A stretch of DNA of 64,000 bases, taken from positions 1 to 64,000 of the forward strand of contig NZ_JAPDRA010000011.1 of assembly GCF_026013525.1 (NCBI RefSeq). The letters run 5' to 3'. The translations under genes and the position numbers were made by a program. Positions 7,913-15,867 of this stretch are shown here, piece after piece. The notes under the pieces were generated by a model, which worked only from the letters and a program-made list of their open reading frames with translations, was not told the origin of the DNA and ran no database searches. How positions within the stretch are numbered: position 1 is the first letter of the stretch; the number at the start of each line of letters is the position of its first letter. The DNA comes from Sphingomonas canadensis. Lineage in GTDB: Bacteria; Pseudomonadota; Alphaproteobacteria; Sphingomonadales; Sphingomonadaceae.

Positions 7913-8491
7913 ATGCCCCGCAAAATCGCCCTGATCGATGCCCATCCCGACCCGGATCCGGCCCGTTTCGTCCATGCCCTGGCGGTCGCCTATGCCGAGG
8001 GTGCCGAGGCGGGGGGCCATGCGGTGCGCCGCATCGATCTCGCGCGGCTGGACTTTCCGTTGCTCCGCAGCCCGGCCGACTGGAAGACGGGAACGCCTGT
8101 CGCCGATATCATTGCCGCGCAGGAGGTTATCGCTTGGGCGGATCATATCGTGATCCTCTATCCATTGTGGCTGGGCGACATGCCCGCGCTGCTCAAGGGT
8201 TTCCTCGAACAGGTGGCGCGCCCCGGCTATGCGATCGCGGCCGATGCCGCGATGAAGCCGGTGCTGAAGGGCAAGTCCGCGCGCGTGGTGGTGACAATGG
8301 GAATGCCCGGCTTGGTCTATCGCATCTGGTTCCGCGCCCACAGCCTGCTGAGCCTGAAGCGCAACATCCTGGAGTTCGTCGGCATCCGGCCGGTGCGAAC
8401 CACCGTGTTCGGGCTGGTCGAGGGATCGAGCGCGGAGACGCGCGCGGGCTGGGTCGCCAGGATGCGCGCGATGGGGCGCCGGGGCGAATAG
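7913..8491 (+). CDS. Flavodoxin-fold NAD(P)H-dependent oxidoreductase
   Basis: The 192-residue protein resembles the NQO1/KefF-type flavodoxin-like fold: a start with KIALIDAHPDPD for FMN phosphate binding, then WADHIVILYPLWLGDMPALLKGF, the YPLW motif that contacts the flavin, and VVVTMGMPG. Such enzymes reduce quinones or other electrophiles with NAD(P)H. The ATG at 7913 is preferred over the one at 7877, since the conserved beta-strand follows directly. It lies 60 bp downstream of the PaaG-like gene and is followed by a strong bidirectional terminator shared with icd. Confidence 0.82.
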   Translation: MPRKIALIDAHPDPDPARFVHALAVAYAEGAEAGGHAVRRIDLARLDFPLLRSPADWKTGTPVADIIAAQEVIAWADHIVILYPLWLGDMPALLKGFLEQVARPGYAIAADAAMKPVLKGKSARVVVTMGMPGLVYRIWFRAHSLLSLKRNILEFVGIRPVRTTVFGLVEGSSAETRAGWVARMRAMGRRGE

Positions 8492-8522
8492 CAGGCGAAC
8501 CGGCCGGAGCATGCCGCCGCCA

Positions 8523-8562
8523 GGAAAAAGCCCCCGGGGAGGGTATCCCCGGGGGCTTTTCC
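8523..8562. terminator. Bidirectional Rho-independent terminator between converging genes
   Basis: A long near-perfect GC stem (AGCCCCCGGGGA with its complement across a GGGT-type loop) is flanked by an A-run on the left and a T-run on the right, so it can end transcripts from both sides: the flavodoxin-fold gene from the left and icd from the right. Confidence 0.92.
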
Positions 8563-8584
8563 TTTCACGCGACGGTGGCGGCGA

Positions 8585-9808
8585 TCAGGCCCATTTGGCC
8601 ATCGCGGCTTCCAGGTTGACGCGGATCGCCTCGAAGAACTGCTCGGTGGTCATCCACGGCTGGTCCGGGCCGATCAGGATCGCCAGGTCCTTGGTCATCG
8701 CGCCCGATTCGACGGTCTCGATGCACACGCGCTCCAGCGTTTCGGCGAAGCGGGTCACGTCGGGCGTGCCGTCGAACTTGCCGCGGAACTTGAGGCCGCC
8801 GGTCCAGGCGAAGATCGACGCGATCGGATTGGTCGAGGTCGCCTTGCCCTGCTGGTGCTGGCGATAGTGGCGGGTGACGGTGCCGTGCGCCGCCTCTGCC
8901 TCGATCGTCTTGCCGTCCGGCGACATCAGCACCGAGGTCATCAGGCCCAGCGAGCCGAAGCCCTGAGCCACCTGGTCCGACTGGACGTCGCCGTCATAGT
9001 TCTTGCAGGCCCAGACGAACTCGCCGCTCCACTTGAGCGCGCTGGCGACCATGTCGTCGATCAGGCGGTGCTCATAGACGATGCCGGCTTCCTTGAACTT
9101 CGCGGCATAGCCCTCGGTGTCGAACACCTCCTGGAACAGATCCTTGAAACGGCCGTCATAGGCCTTGAGGATCGTGTTCTTGGTGGAGAGATACACCGGC
9201 CACTTGAGGTTGAGGCCATAGTTGAACGACGCACGAGCGAAATCGCGGATCGAGTCGTCCAGGTTGTACATCGCCATCGCGACGCCGCCGCCGGGGAAGT
9301 TGAACACCTCGCGATCGATCTTCTCGCCGTTGTCGCCTTCCCACACCAGGCGCAGCTTGCCCGAGGAGGGGACCACGAAATCGGTGGCGCGATACTGGTC
9401 GCCAAAGGCGTGGCGGCCCACCACGATCGGCTTGGTCCAGCCCGGGATCAGGCGCGGCACGTTGGAGATCACGATCGGCTCGCGGAACACCACGCCGCCC
9501 AGGATGTTGCGGATCGTGCCGTTCGGCGACTTCCACATCTCCTTGAGATTGAACTCCTTAACGCGCGCCTCGTCCGGCGTGATGGTGGCGCACTTCACGC
9601 CCACGCCATATTGCTTGATCGCGTTGGCGCTATCGATGGTGATCTGGTCGTTGGTCTCGTCGCGCTTCTCGACCGACAGGTCGTAGTACTTCAGCTCGAT
9701 GTCGAGATAGGGGAGGATCAGGCGCTCGCGGATCCACTGCCAGATGATCCGCGTCATTTCGTCGCCGTCGATCTCGACGACCGGGGTCAGCACCTTGATC
9801 TTCGCCAT
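8585..9808 (-). CDS. icd: NADP-dependent isocitrate dehydrogenase
   Basis: This 407-residue enzyme oxidatively decarboxylates isocitrate to 2-oxoglutarate in the TCA cycle. It is of the eukaryote-like type II NADP class (about 405-410 residues) rather than the E. coli type. It has the N terminus [20 protein letters not shown], the substrate loop [12 protein letters not shown], and [14 protein letters not shown]; the C-terminal [12 protein letters not shown] is the NADP-site region. The ATG at 9808 matches homologues; the 30 codons upstream are unlike the family. It is monocistronic, with a DUF4386 gene upstream and a strong terminator downstream. Confidence 0.96.
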   Translation of the reverse strand: MAKIKVLTPVVEIDGDEMTRIIWQWIRERLILPYLDIELKYYDLSVEKRDETNDQITIDSANAIKQYGVGVKCATITPDEARVKEFNLKEMWKSPNGTIRNILGGVVFREPIVISNVPRLIPGWTKPIVVGRHAFGDQYRATDFVVPSSGKLRLVWEGDNGEKIDREVFNFPGGGVAMAMYNLDDSIRDFARASFNYGLNLKWPVYLSTKNTILKAYDGRFKDLFQEVFDTEGYAAKFKEAGIVYEHRLIDDMVASALKWSGEFVWACKNYDGDVQSDQVAQGFGSLGLMTSVLMSPDGKTIEAEAAHGTVTRHYRQHQQGKATSTNPIASIFAWTGGLKFRGKFDGTPDVTRFAETLERVCIETVESGAMTKDLAILIGPDQPWMTTEQFFEAIRVNLEAAMAKWA

Positions 9809-9845
9809 GCTCACATCCTGTTGTTCGGGAGGTTTGGCGGTGCGT

Positions 9846-10529
9846 CTAGGAGGAAGGCGCGGGGTGATCAAGCGGTGCGCAGGGCCGGGCGCCCGCAATC
9901 AGCAGCCAGAGGGCGGTCCCGATCTCGCCGGCGGCCGCGGGGAGCGGCACGAACTGCATCCAGGCGGCCGATCCCAGCTCCGGCGCCAGCACGAACACCG
10001 CCACCCTCACCAGATAGCCCAGGCACCCAAGGATCAGCAGCACGCCCAGCAGGCGCGGGATCGGCGCCGCGCGCACGATCAGATAGCCCAGCGGCAGCAG
10101 CCACAGGCCCCAGAATATCTGCACCATCATCATCCCGCTGGAATAGGCGCCGGCGATCGCCGCGACATCGGGCACCGCCGCGCCCGCCTCTATCGCACGC
10201 AGCATGTCGAGGCGGCGGCCCAGGTTGAGCAGCGCCATCGACACGCTCACCACCGCGAACAGCAGCATCAGCCGCGCGGCGAGCGGCCCCGCGGGCTCCA
10301 GCAGCCGGTGGAGCGCGACGGGCAGCAGCAGGAAGGCCAGATAGCAGACGATCCCCGCCGCGATTCCGGCGCGGAACAGCGCCTCCTGCGCGGCGATGTT
10401 GCGGATGCTCGCGGCCATATCGCCATCGACCATGATCTGCGACGGCACATAGGCCAGGCTGAACATCCCCGTCGCGACCACGATCATATAGAGCAGCCCG
10501 GCGATCCTGGCGGTTGTGACGATACGCAT
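9846..10529 (-). CDS. DUF4386-family integral membrane protein
   Basis: The 227-residue protein has about six hydrophobic membrane-spanning segments, and its sequence pattern ([19 protein letters not shown] near the N terminus, [12 protein letters not shown] in the middle, [31 protein letters not shown]) matches the DUF4386 family. Function is unknown. The start is ATG 10529, preceded by the strong ribosome site GGGAGGAAAG. It lies 37 bp upstream of icd on the same strand and is divergent from psd. Confidence 0.8.
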   Translation of the reverse strand: MRIVTTARIAGLLYMIVVATGMFSLAYVPSQIMVDGDMAASIRNIAAQEALFRAGIAAGIVCYLAFLLLPVALHRLLEPAGPLAARLMLLFAVVSVSMALLNLGRRLDMLRAIEAGAAVPDVAAIAGAYSSGMMMVQIFWGLWLLPLGYLIVRAAPIPRLLGVLLILGCLGYLVRVAVFVLAPELGSAAWMQFVPLPAAAGEIGTALWLLIAGARPCAPLDHPAPSS

Positions 10530-10628
10530 CTTTCCTCCCGGCCGTAGTGCCTGCGCCACGGCATAGTCCTGGCGTGTTGTTCGGGCAATACACTAGCTTT
10601 GCGGCGGTCGCGCGGCTACAGCGCGCCA

Positions 10629-11357
10629 ATGGCATCGCAAGACACGCCGGAGCCCGGCACGCCCATCATCAAATGGCGCTTTCCACCGATCCATCCCGAA
10701 GGCCGTAAATATGTGCTGATCGCCGGGGTGATCGCGCTCGTGAGCCTGTTCGTCTGGAGCTATATCACCTGGCCGCTGGTGTTCCTCACGCTGGGCGTGG
10801 CGGCATTCTTCCGCGATCCGGAACGCGCCACGCCGCAGGGCGAGGGGCTGCTCGTATCGCCCGCCGATGGGCTGGTGACGATGATCCAGCGCGTGCCCGT
10901 GCCGCGCGAGCTGGCCGGGGAGGGCGCGCTGGGCGATGCGCCGATGGTGCGCGTGTCGATCTTCATGAGCGTGTTCGACGTGCATGTGAACCGCACGCCG
11001 ATCACGGGCGAGGTGCGTCAGCTCGTCTATGTCTCCGGCAAGTTCCTCAACGCCGATCTCGACAAGGCGAGCGAGGAGAATGAGCGGCAATATTTCGTGG
11101 TGGAGGACCGCCACGGGCTGCGCGTCGGCTTCACCCAGATCGCCGGGCTGGTGGCGCGGCGGATCGTGGGCTTCGTGAAGCCCGGGGACATGGTGGTGGC
11201 CGGCCAGCGCGTCGGGCTGATCCGCTTCGGCAGCCGCGTCGACGTGTTCCTGCCCGAAGGCTATGCGCCCGCGGTCGCGCTGGGCCAGCGGGCCGTGGCG
11301 GGGGAGACGGTGATCGCGCGCCTTGGCGGCGAGCCGGTGAAGGGCGTGATCCAGTGA
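10629..11357 (+). CDS. psd: Phosphatidylserine decarboxylase proenzyme
   Basis: The enzyme converts phosphatidylserine to phosphatidylethanolamine. The 242-residue proenzyme is of the short alphaproteobacterial type: an N-terminal membrane segment ([15 protein letters not shown]), the SPADGLV and [11 protein letters not shown] motifs, and the self-cleavage site RFGSRVDVF. The Ser at about residue 202 should become the pyruvoyl group after cleavage between G201 and S202. ATG 10629 (MASQDTPE) is chosen over a start 10 codons upstream. It overlaps pssA by 4 bp (GTGA), so the two consecutive steps of the pathway are translationally coupled. Confidence 0.94.
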   Translation: MASQDTPEPGTPIIKWRFPPIHPEGRKYVLIAGVIALVSLFVWSYITWPLVFLTLGVAAFFRDPERATPQGEGLLVSPADGLVTMIQRVPVPRELAGEGALGDAPMVRVSIFMSVFDVHVNRTPITGEVRQLVYVSGKFLNADLDKASEENERQYFVVEDRHGLRVGFTQIAGLVARRIVGFVKPGDMVVAGQRVGLIRFGSRVDVFLPEGYAPAVALGQRAVAGETVIARLGGEPVKGVIQ

Positions 11358-12175
11358 GCCGCGCGCCCCGCGCCCGCGGCCGCATCATGGTTCCCCGCGG
11401 GCGCGGCGGCATTCCGCTGCGCGCTATCCCGCCCAATGTCGTCACCGCGCTCGCGCTGTGCGTGGGACTGACCAGCATCCGCTTCGCGATCAACGGCCAG
11501 TGGGAGGTCGCGGTGGTGATGATCCTGGCGGCCGCGCTGCTCGACGGGATCGACGGGCGCATCGCCCGCTTCATGCGCGGCGAAAGCCGGTTCGGAGCGG
11601 AGCTGGACAGCCTGTCGGACGTGATCGCGTTCGGCGTGGCGCCGGCGGTGATGCTCTATCTCTGGTCGCTGCAGAACCTGCGCGGCTATGGCTGGATGAT
11701 CGCGCTGGTCCATGCGCTGTGCTGTGCGCTGCGGCTCGCGCGCTTCAACGCCCAGATCGACCTGGATCATCAGCCGCACAAGTCCGCGGGCTTCCTCACC
11801 GGGGTTCCCGCCCCGGCGGGCGCCATGCTCGCGCTCGCGCCGCTCTATCTGTGGATCTGGAGCGAGGACCCGCTGTTCCGCCAGCCCTGGCTCGTCGGGC
11901 CGTGGACTGCGCTGGTCGCGCTGCTGATGGTGTCGAGCGTGGCGACCTGGTCGGCGGCGTCGATCCGGGTGAAGGAGCGCGTCCGCTTCGAGGTGGTGGT
12001 GCTGCTCGTCGTCGTCGCGGCGGCGATCGTGTCGGCGCCCTGGCCGGCGCTCTCGGTCGTGATGCTGCTGTACCTGGCGTCGATCCCGCTCGCGATGCGC
12101 CGGTATGCGCGGATCAGGCGGCTTGCCGAAGCTCCGGCCGGTACGCCGGCCGCGCCTGGGGAACCGGGCGCATAG
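11354..12175 (+). CDS. pssA: CDP-diacylglycerol--serine O-phosphatidyltransferase
   Basis: PssA makes phosphatidylserine from CDP-diacylglycerol and serine; its product is the substrate of the upstream psd gene. The 273-residue protein has the CDP-alcohol phosphatidyltransferase signature (DGIDGRIAR, then [10 protein letters not shown]) in a polytopic membrane protein of about eight segments. The start is GTG 11354, which overlaps the psd stop. The last 62 bp overlap the end of a convergent small membrane-protein gene. The C-terminal tail ([13 protein letters not shown]) is low-complexity and probably unstructured. Confidence 0.93.
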   Translation: MSRAPRARGRIMVPRGRGGIPLRAIPPNVVTALALCVGLTSIRFAINGQWEVAVVMILAAALLDGIDGRIARFMRGESRFGAELDSLSDVIAFGVAPAVMLYLWSLQNLRGYGWMIALVHALCCALRLARFNAQIDLDHQPHKSAGFLTGVPAPAGAMLALAPLYLWIWSEDPLFRQPWLVGPWTALVALLMVSSVATWSAASIRVKERVRFEVVVLLVVVAAAIVSAPWPALSVVMLLYLASIPLAMRRYARIRRLAEAPAGTPAAPGEPGA

Positions 12176-12338
12176 CCGCACGAACGCGCGGGGCGGGGGG
12201 CAGTTCGGCGCCGATCACCGGGCCATATTCGAGCAGGAACAAAATCCGCCCCAGCCGCGGCCGAACCGTGGCGACGATCGACCACACCGAAATCGCCAGC
12301 ACGCCAGCGAAGAAAGCCATTCCCAGAAGCGCGGCCAT
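12114..12338 (-). CDS. Small single-span membrane protein, unknown function
   Basis: The 74-codon frame encodes an N-terminal hydrophobic segment (LLGMAFFAGVLAISVWSIV) followed by a basic, Pro/Arg-rich cytoplasmic-type tail. The ATG at 12338 is preceded by a purine-rich site (GAGGGGGAACGG). The 3' end overlaps the 3' end of convergent pssA by 62 bp, so the tail is constrained by an antisense coding frame. I do not recognise a named family. It is likely real, given the ribosome site and clean membrane segment, but may be shorter than annotated in relatives. Confidence 0.6.
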   Translation of the reverse strand: MAALLGMAFFAGVLAISVWSIVATVRPRLGRILFLLEYGPVIGAELPPAPRVRAAMRPVPQARPAYRPELRQAA

Positions 12339-12468
12339 GTTCCGTTCCCCCTCGTTCCCGAATGGGCACTTTATGTTCCGTTCATGTTCCATTGGTCAAG
12401 CGCAAAATGGAACAAAAGAGGATTATGGGTCGGCGGCTGCGAACTGGCCGCTGTGGCAGAGGCCGGAA

Positions 12469-12771
12469 TCAGGCTTCTTCGGCCTCGATCTCCTTCCTGA
12501 GCCTCATTCCGCGCAGGCCGGCGAATATGCCGACGACCAATGCCGGGATCAGATAGGCGGTGAATCCGTCCCACCGGTAAGGGCCGCCATTGGCGGCAGC
12601 GAACCCATAGATCGCGCTTGAGGTGCAATAAGCCGCGACGACCGACAGCAGCTTTCCCGCAACGGGATCGTTGAAAACTCTCTTGAAGAGGATGAATTCC
12701 CATAACATGTGCAGGACGTAGATGGCGATAAGCCCGCCGATCAGTGCCCCGGTGCTATATGCACTAAACAT
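12469..12771 (-). CDS. Small integral membrane protein, unknown function
   Basis: The 100-residue product has three hydrophobic segments (ALIGGLIAIYVLHMLWEFIL, VAGKLLSVVAAYCTSSAIYG, AYLIPALVVGIFAGLRGM) and a short charged C terminus. The pattern resembles small predicted membrane proteins often found singly in sphingomonads; no named family is recognised. It stands between the small pssA-overlapping gene and rpsB, in the opposite direction to rpsB. Codon use here is less G+C-biased than in adjacent core genes. Confidence 0.65.
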   Translation of the reverse strand: MFSAYSTGALIGGLIAIYVLHMLWEFILFKRVFNDPVAGKLLSVVAAYCTSSAIYGFAAANGGPYRWDGFTAYLIPALVVGIFAGLRGMRLRKEIEAEEA

Positions 12772-12828
12772 GATCTATTCCCCCCTCGAATTACAGACGG
12801 GCTATCATGCAGCAATCGGGGGGGCAGC

Positions 12829-12858
12829 ATATCCCCAGGCTAGATATCCCCAGGCTAG
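12829..12858. repeat. Perfect tandem duplication of 15 bp upstream of rpsB
   Basis: The unit ATATCCCCAGGCTAG occurs twice without a gap (829-843 and 844-858 past 12000). It lies in the 217-bp space between a divergent small membrane-protein gene and rpsB, about 130 bp before the rpsB start. It may be a recent slippage duplication within the rpsB promoter region. Confidence 0.9.
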
Positions 12859-12988
12859 AGAGCTTGCCTTTCTTCCAGCCGGGCGCTATGGGCGCGCCCT
12901 CAAACCCGCATGGGAAGCAACATAGACCGGTGCCCTCGTCCGCGGGGGTGCGCGCTTCCCAGAGGCTCAACCGGAAGGAGTTATCCCT

Positions 12989-13786
12989 ATGGCGGCACCC
13001 GTCGTCACCATGCAGCAGTTGCTCGAATCGGGCGCGCATTTCGGCCACCAGACGCACCGCTGGAACCCGAAGATGAAGCCCTACATCTTCGGCGATCGCA
13101 ACGGCGTCCACATTATCGACCTGTCGCAGACCGTGCCGCTCTTCGCGCGCGCTCTCCAGTTCGTGTCGGACACGGTCGCCGCCGGCGGCAAGGTGCTGTT
13201 CGTCGGCACCAAGCGCCAGGCCCAGGAAGCGATCGCCGAGGCGGCGCGCAAGTCCGGCCAGCACTTCGTCAACCACCGCTGGCTGGGCGGCATGCTCACC
13301 AACTGGAAGACCATCAGCCAGTCGATCAAGCGCCTCAAGAGCCTTGAGGAGCAGCTTTCGGGCGACACGCACGGCCTGACCAAGAAGGAAGTGCTGAACC
13401 TGACCCGCGAGCGCGACAAGCTGGAGCTGTCGCTGGGCGGCATCCGCGACATGGGCGGCGTTCCCGACATCATGTTCGTGATCGACGCGAACAAGGAAGA
13501 GCTGGCGATCAAGGAAGCCAACACGCTGGGCATCCCGGTCGTCGCGATCCTCGATTCGAACGTGAGCCCGGACGGCATCGCCTTCCCGGTGCCCGCGAAC
13601 GACGACGCGAGCCGCGCGATCCGCCTCTATTGCGAGGCGATCGCCATCGCCGCCACCCGCGGCGGGCATGACGCCTTCGTCTCCTCGGGCGTGGATTTCG
13701 GCGCGATGGCCGAGCCGCCGGTCGAGCCGGCCGTGGCCGAGGTCGCCGTCGAGGCGGTGGAGACCGAGCGCCAGCTCGACGCCTGA
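12989..13786 (+). CDS. rpsB: 30S ribosomal protein S2
   Basis: S2 is a core small-subunit ribosomal protein. The 265-residue sequence shows the S2 signatures ([71 protein letters not shown]). The ATG at 12989 follows GGAAGGAG. The C-terminal 30 residues ([18 protein letters not shown]) form an acidic tail common in alphaproteobacterial S2. It precedes tsf, the conserved bacterial gene order, but with a 166-bp spacer holding palindromic repeats. Confidence 0.98.
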   Translation: MAAPVVTMQQLLESGAHFGHQTHRWNPKMKPYIFGDRNGVHIIDLSQTVPLFARALQFVSDTVAAGGKVLFVGTKRQAQEAIAEAARKSGQHFVNHRWLGGMLTNWKTISQSIKRLKSLEEQLSGDTHGLTKKEVLNLTRERDKLELSLGGIRDMGGVPDIMFVIDANKEELAIKEANTLGIPVVAILDSNVSPDGIAFPVPANDDASRAIRLYCEAIAIAATRGGHDAFVSSGVDFGAMAEPPVEPAVAEVAVEAVETERQLDA

Positions 13787-13791
13787 GGCGT

Positions 13792-13836
13792 TTCGACAAG
13801 CTCGACTTTTTTCCGTTCGTGCTGAGCTTGTCGAAG
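13792..13836. repeat. REP-like palindromic element between rpsB and tsf (copy 1)
   Basis: An inverted copy of the dispersed unit CTTCGACAAGCTCAGCACG lies at 13813-13836. Its terminal 12 bp also pair with TTCGACAAGCTC at 13792-13803 to form a hairpin just 6 bp behind the rpsB stop. Further copies occur at 13873, 38122 and 38979. A role in attenuation or mRNA processing between rpsB and tsf is possible. Confidence 0.85.
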
Positions 13837-13872
13837 CACCGTCTTTCTCTTGTAACGAAGAGGACGGACGGC

Positions 13873-13897
13873 CCTTCGACAGGCTCAGGGCGAACGG
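13873..13897 (+). repeat. REP-like dispersed element (copy 2)
   Basis: This copy carries the variant CCTTCGACAGGCTCAGGGCG followed by AACGG. It is in the opposite orientation to copy 1 about 40 bp away, so the two together form a larger imperfect inverted pair in the rpsB-tsf spacer. Confidence 0.85.
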
Positions 13898-13952
13898 TTC
13901 GCTATGTAACCCGTTGGAGCCGCACAGGCTCACGAGAGTAAAGGAAAGCACG

Positions 13953-14882
13953 ATGGCCGAGATCACCGCATCCGCCGTGAAGGAACTGCGCGAGCGCTCC
14001 GGCGCCGGCATGATGGACTGCAAGAAGGCGCTGGCCGAGACCAACGGCGACATGGAAGCCGCCAGCGACTGGCTGCGCGCCAAGGGCCTGGCCGCCGCCG
14101 CCAAGAAGTCGAGCCGCACCGCGGCCGAGGGCCTCGTCGGCATCGCCGTCGCGGGCACCAAGGGCGCGGCCGTTGAGGTCAACTCCGAGACCGACTTCGT
14201 CGCCAAGAACGAGCAGTTCCAGGCGTTCGTCCGCGACGTGACCGCGCTGGCGCTCGAGACCGGCGAGGACATCGAGGCGCTGAAGGCCGCGACGATGCCG
14301 TCGGGCGTGTCGGTGGCGGATGCGCTGACCAACAATGTCGCGACGATCGGCGAGAACCAGAACCTGCGCCGCGCGAAGGTGCTCTCGGTCGCCGCCGGCG
14401 CCGTGATCCCCTATGTCCACAATGCCGCGGCCCCGGGCCTGGGCAAGATCGGCGTGCTCGTCGCGCTCGAATCGGACGCGGGCGTCGACGTGCTGGAGCC
14501 GCTGGGCAAGCAGATCGCGATGCACATCGCCGCCGCCTTCCCGCTGGCGCTGAACGAAGAGGGCCTCGATCCCGAGATCCTGAAGCGCGAGCGCGCGATC
14601 GCGGCCGAGAAGGCCTCCGAGAGCGGCAAGCCCGCCGACATCATCGAGAAGATGCTCGACGGTGCGGTGAAGAAGTTCGCCAAGGAGAACGCGCTGCTCA
14701 GCCAGCTCTTCGTGATCGACAACAAGACCCCGGTCGGCGACGTGGTGGCCAAGGCGGCCAAGGACGCCGGTACCGCGATCGTGCTCAAGGACTATGTCCG
14801 CTTCCAGCTCGGCGAGGGCATCGCCAAGGAAGAGAGCGACTTCGCCGCCGAGGTGGCTGCGGCCGCGGGCGTGAAGAACTGA
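13953..14882 (+). CDS. tsf: Translation elongation factor Ts
   Basis: EF-Ts is the guanine-nucleotide exchange factor for EF-Tu. The 309-residue protein has the N-terminal UBA-like domain ([19 protein letters not shown]), the TDFVAKN motif that contacts EF-Tu, and the dimerisation and core domains ([20 protein letters not shown]). The ATG at 13953 is preceded by AAGGAA. It follows rpsB and is closed by a terminator. Confidence 0.98.
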   Translation: MAEITASAVKELRERSGAGMMDCKKALAETNGDMEAASDWLRAKGLAAAAKKSSRTAAEGLVGIAVAGTKGAAVEVNSETDFVAKNEQFQAFVRDVTALALETGEDIEALKAATMPSGVSVADALTNNVATIGENQNLRRAKVLSVAAGAVIPYVHNAAAPGLGKIGVLVALESDAGVDVLEPLGKQIAMHIAAAFPLALNEEGLDPEILKRERAIAAEKASESGKPADIIEKMLDGAVKKFAKENALLSQLFVIDNKTPVGDVVAKAAKDAGTAIVLKDYVRFQLGEGIAKEESDFAAEVAAAAGVKN

Positions 14883-14921
14883 TCCCGTCCGGAGCGGCCC
14901 CGGCCGCTCCGCCACGGCAGC

Positions 14922-14959
14922 AAAAGGGCGCGGTCACCCCCGGGTGGCCGCGCCCTTTT
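14922..14959 (+). terminator. Rho-independent terminator after tsf
   Basis: AAAAGGGCGCGGTCACC pairs with its near-complement across a short C-rich loop, and is flanked by A- and T-runs, about 40 bp after the tsf stop. It also faces the end of the convergent lipoprotein gene at 15008 and can serve both. A second smaller inverted repeat (GGAGCGGCC) lies at 14891-14910. Confidence 0.88.
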
Positions 14960-15007
14960 CGTTTCCGGATCGGCGGGAGCCGGGCCGCGGCGGCCCGGCG
15001 GTGTTCG

Positions 15008-15505
15008 TCAGCGCCCGGCGAGCGCGGCTTCGAGCGCGGTGATGCGGGCGTCCTGTTCGGTGGCGACCACGGTCAGGCTCGCGATGGCGGCGTCGATCGC
15101 GGGATAGGGGGGAAGGCCCTGTTTGCCCCGGGCGATGGCCACCTCCTCCAGGTCCTGGAGCGTATCGAGCACGGCCGAGCGGCGCAGCCCGAGCCGGGCC
15201 AGTGCCTTGTGGGCGTTCAGCCAGGGCTCCGATCCCTCGGGCAGGCCGCGCGCCACGGCGATGCTTGCCTCGGCCGCCTGGGCGGCGCTGGCGAATTCGC
15301 TGCGGGCGGCGTCGATACCGGCGAGCGCGGCGGTTGCCTGCGCATCCAGCGCGGGATCGGGGGGCGCCACGGGGGCGGGGCGATCGGGCTCCGCCATCCC
15401 CTGCGATTCGATCGGGCGCGGCAGCAGCGAGGGATATTCGCCGTCCGGCGCGGTACACGCCGACAGCGTGGCGGCAACGGGCAGGAGGAGGGCGAGGCTG
15501 CGCAT
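15008..15505 (-). CDS. Putative lipoprotein, unknown function
   Basis: The 165-residue protein begins with a lipoprotein signal peptide (MRSLALLLPVAATLSAC; lipobox LSAC). After a Pro-rich linker (PDRPAPVAPPDP) the rest is Ala-rich helix with heptad-like character (AALAGIDAARSEFASAAQAAEASIAVARG). ATG 15505 is chosen because the signal peptide starts there; the open frame upstream is arginine-rich and unlikely. It is convergent with tsf and divergent from tRNA-Arg. No family is recognised. Confidence 0.75.
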   Translation of the reverse strand: MRSLALLLPVAATLSACTAPDGEYPSLLPRPIESQGMAEPDRPAPVAPPDPALDAQATAALAGIDAARSEFASAAQAAEASIAVARGLPEGSEPWLNAHKALARLGLRRSAVLDTLQDLEEVAIARGKQGLPPYPAIDAAIASLTVVATEQDARITALEAALAGR

Positions 15506-15646
15506 CACCACTGCTCTATGCGCCTGCGGTGGCGCGCGCAACGGCGATGCGCGGGCGGCGCGGCGGCCCCGCGGGGATAAGGTGAAAAAGGTGTCGAAAC
15601 AGGGGTTGCGCTCCGGCGCGACCGCTTCTATGTGCCGCTCTCCCAC

Positions 15647-15723
15647 GCGCCCGTAGCTCAGCTGGATAGAGCATCAGACTACGAATCTGAGGGTCGGACG
15701 TTCGAATCGTTCCGGGCGCGCCA
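15647..15723 (+). tRNA. tRNA-Arg (anticodon ACG)
   Basis: The 77-nt cloverleaf is complete: acceptor GCGCCCG pairs with CGGGCGC, D arm GCTC-AGCTGGATA-GAGC, anticodon stem TCAGA/TCTGA with loop CTACGAA (anticodon ACG at 15681-15683), T arm with GTTCGAATC, discriminator G and an encoded CCA. ACG would be read after A34-to-I deamination by TadA, covering CGU, CGC and CGA. Confidence 0.98.
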
Positions 15724-15867
15724 TTTTCTCCACAGCGTTGATCACGCGCCTGCGGGCGCACCGTCGGCCGCGGGCGTTCCGCTGCGTTGCGAGGTGTGGC
15801 CGCCTGTGCGATCCTTCCTTCGTTACGGTAGCGTCAGGGCGCTGCCGGTATCGTGGGAGGATGTGGC

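Noticed and set aside
15724..15867. Genomic-island attachment at tRNA-Arg
   Set aside because: No integrase, no repeated tRNA 3' end and no change in base composition follows; downstream is a single host-like gene.
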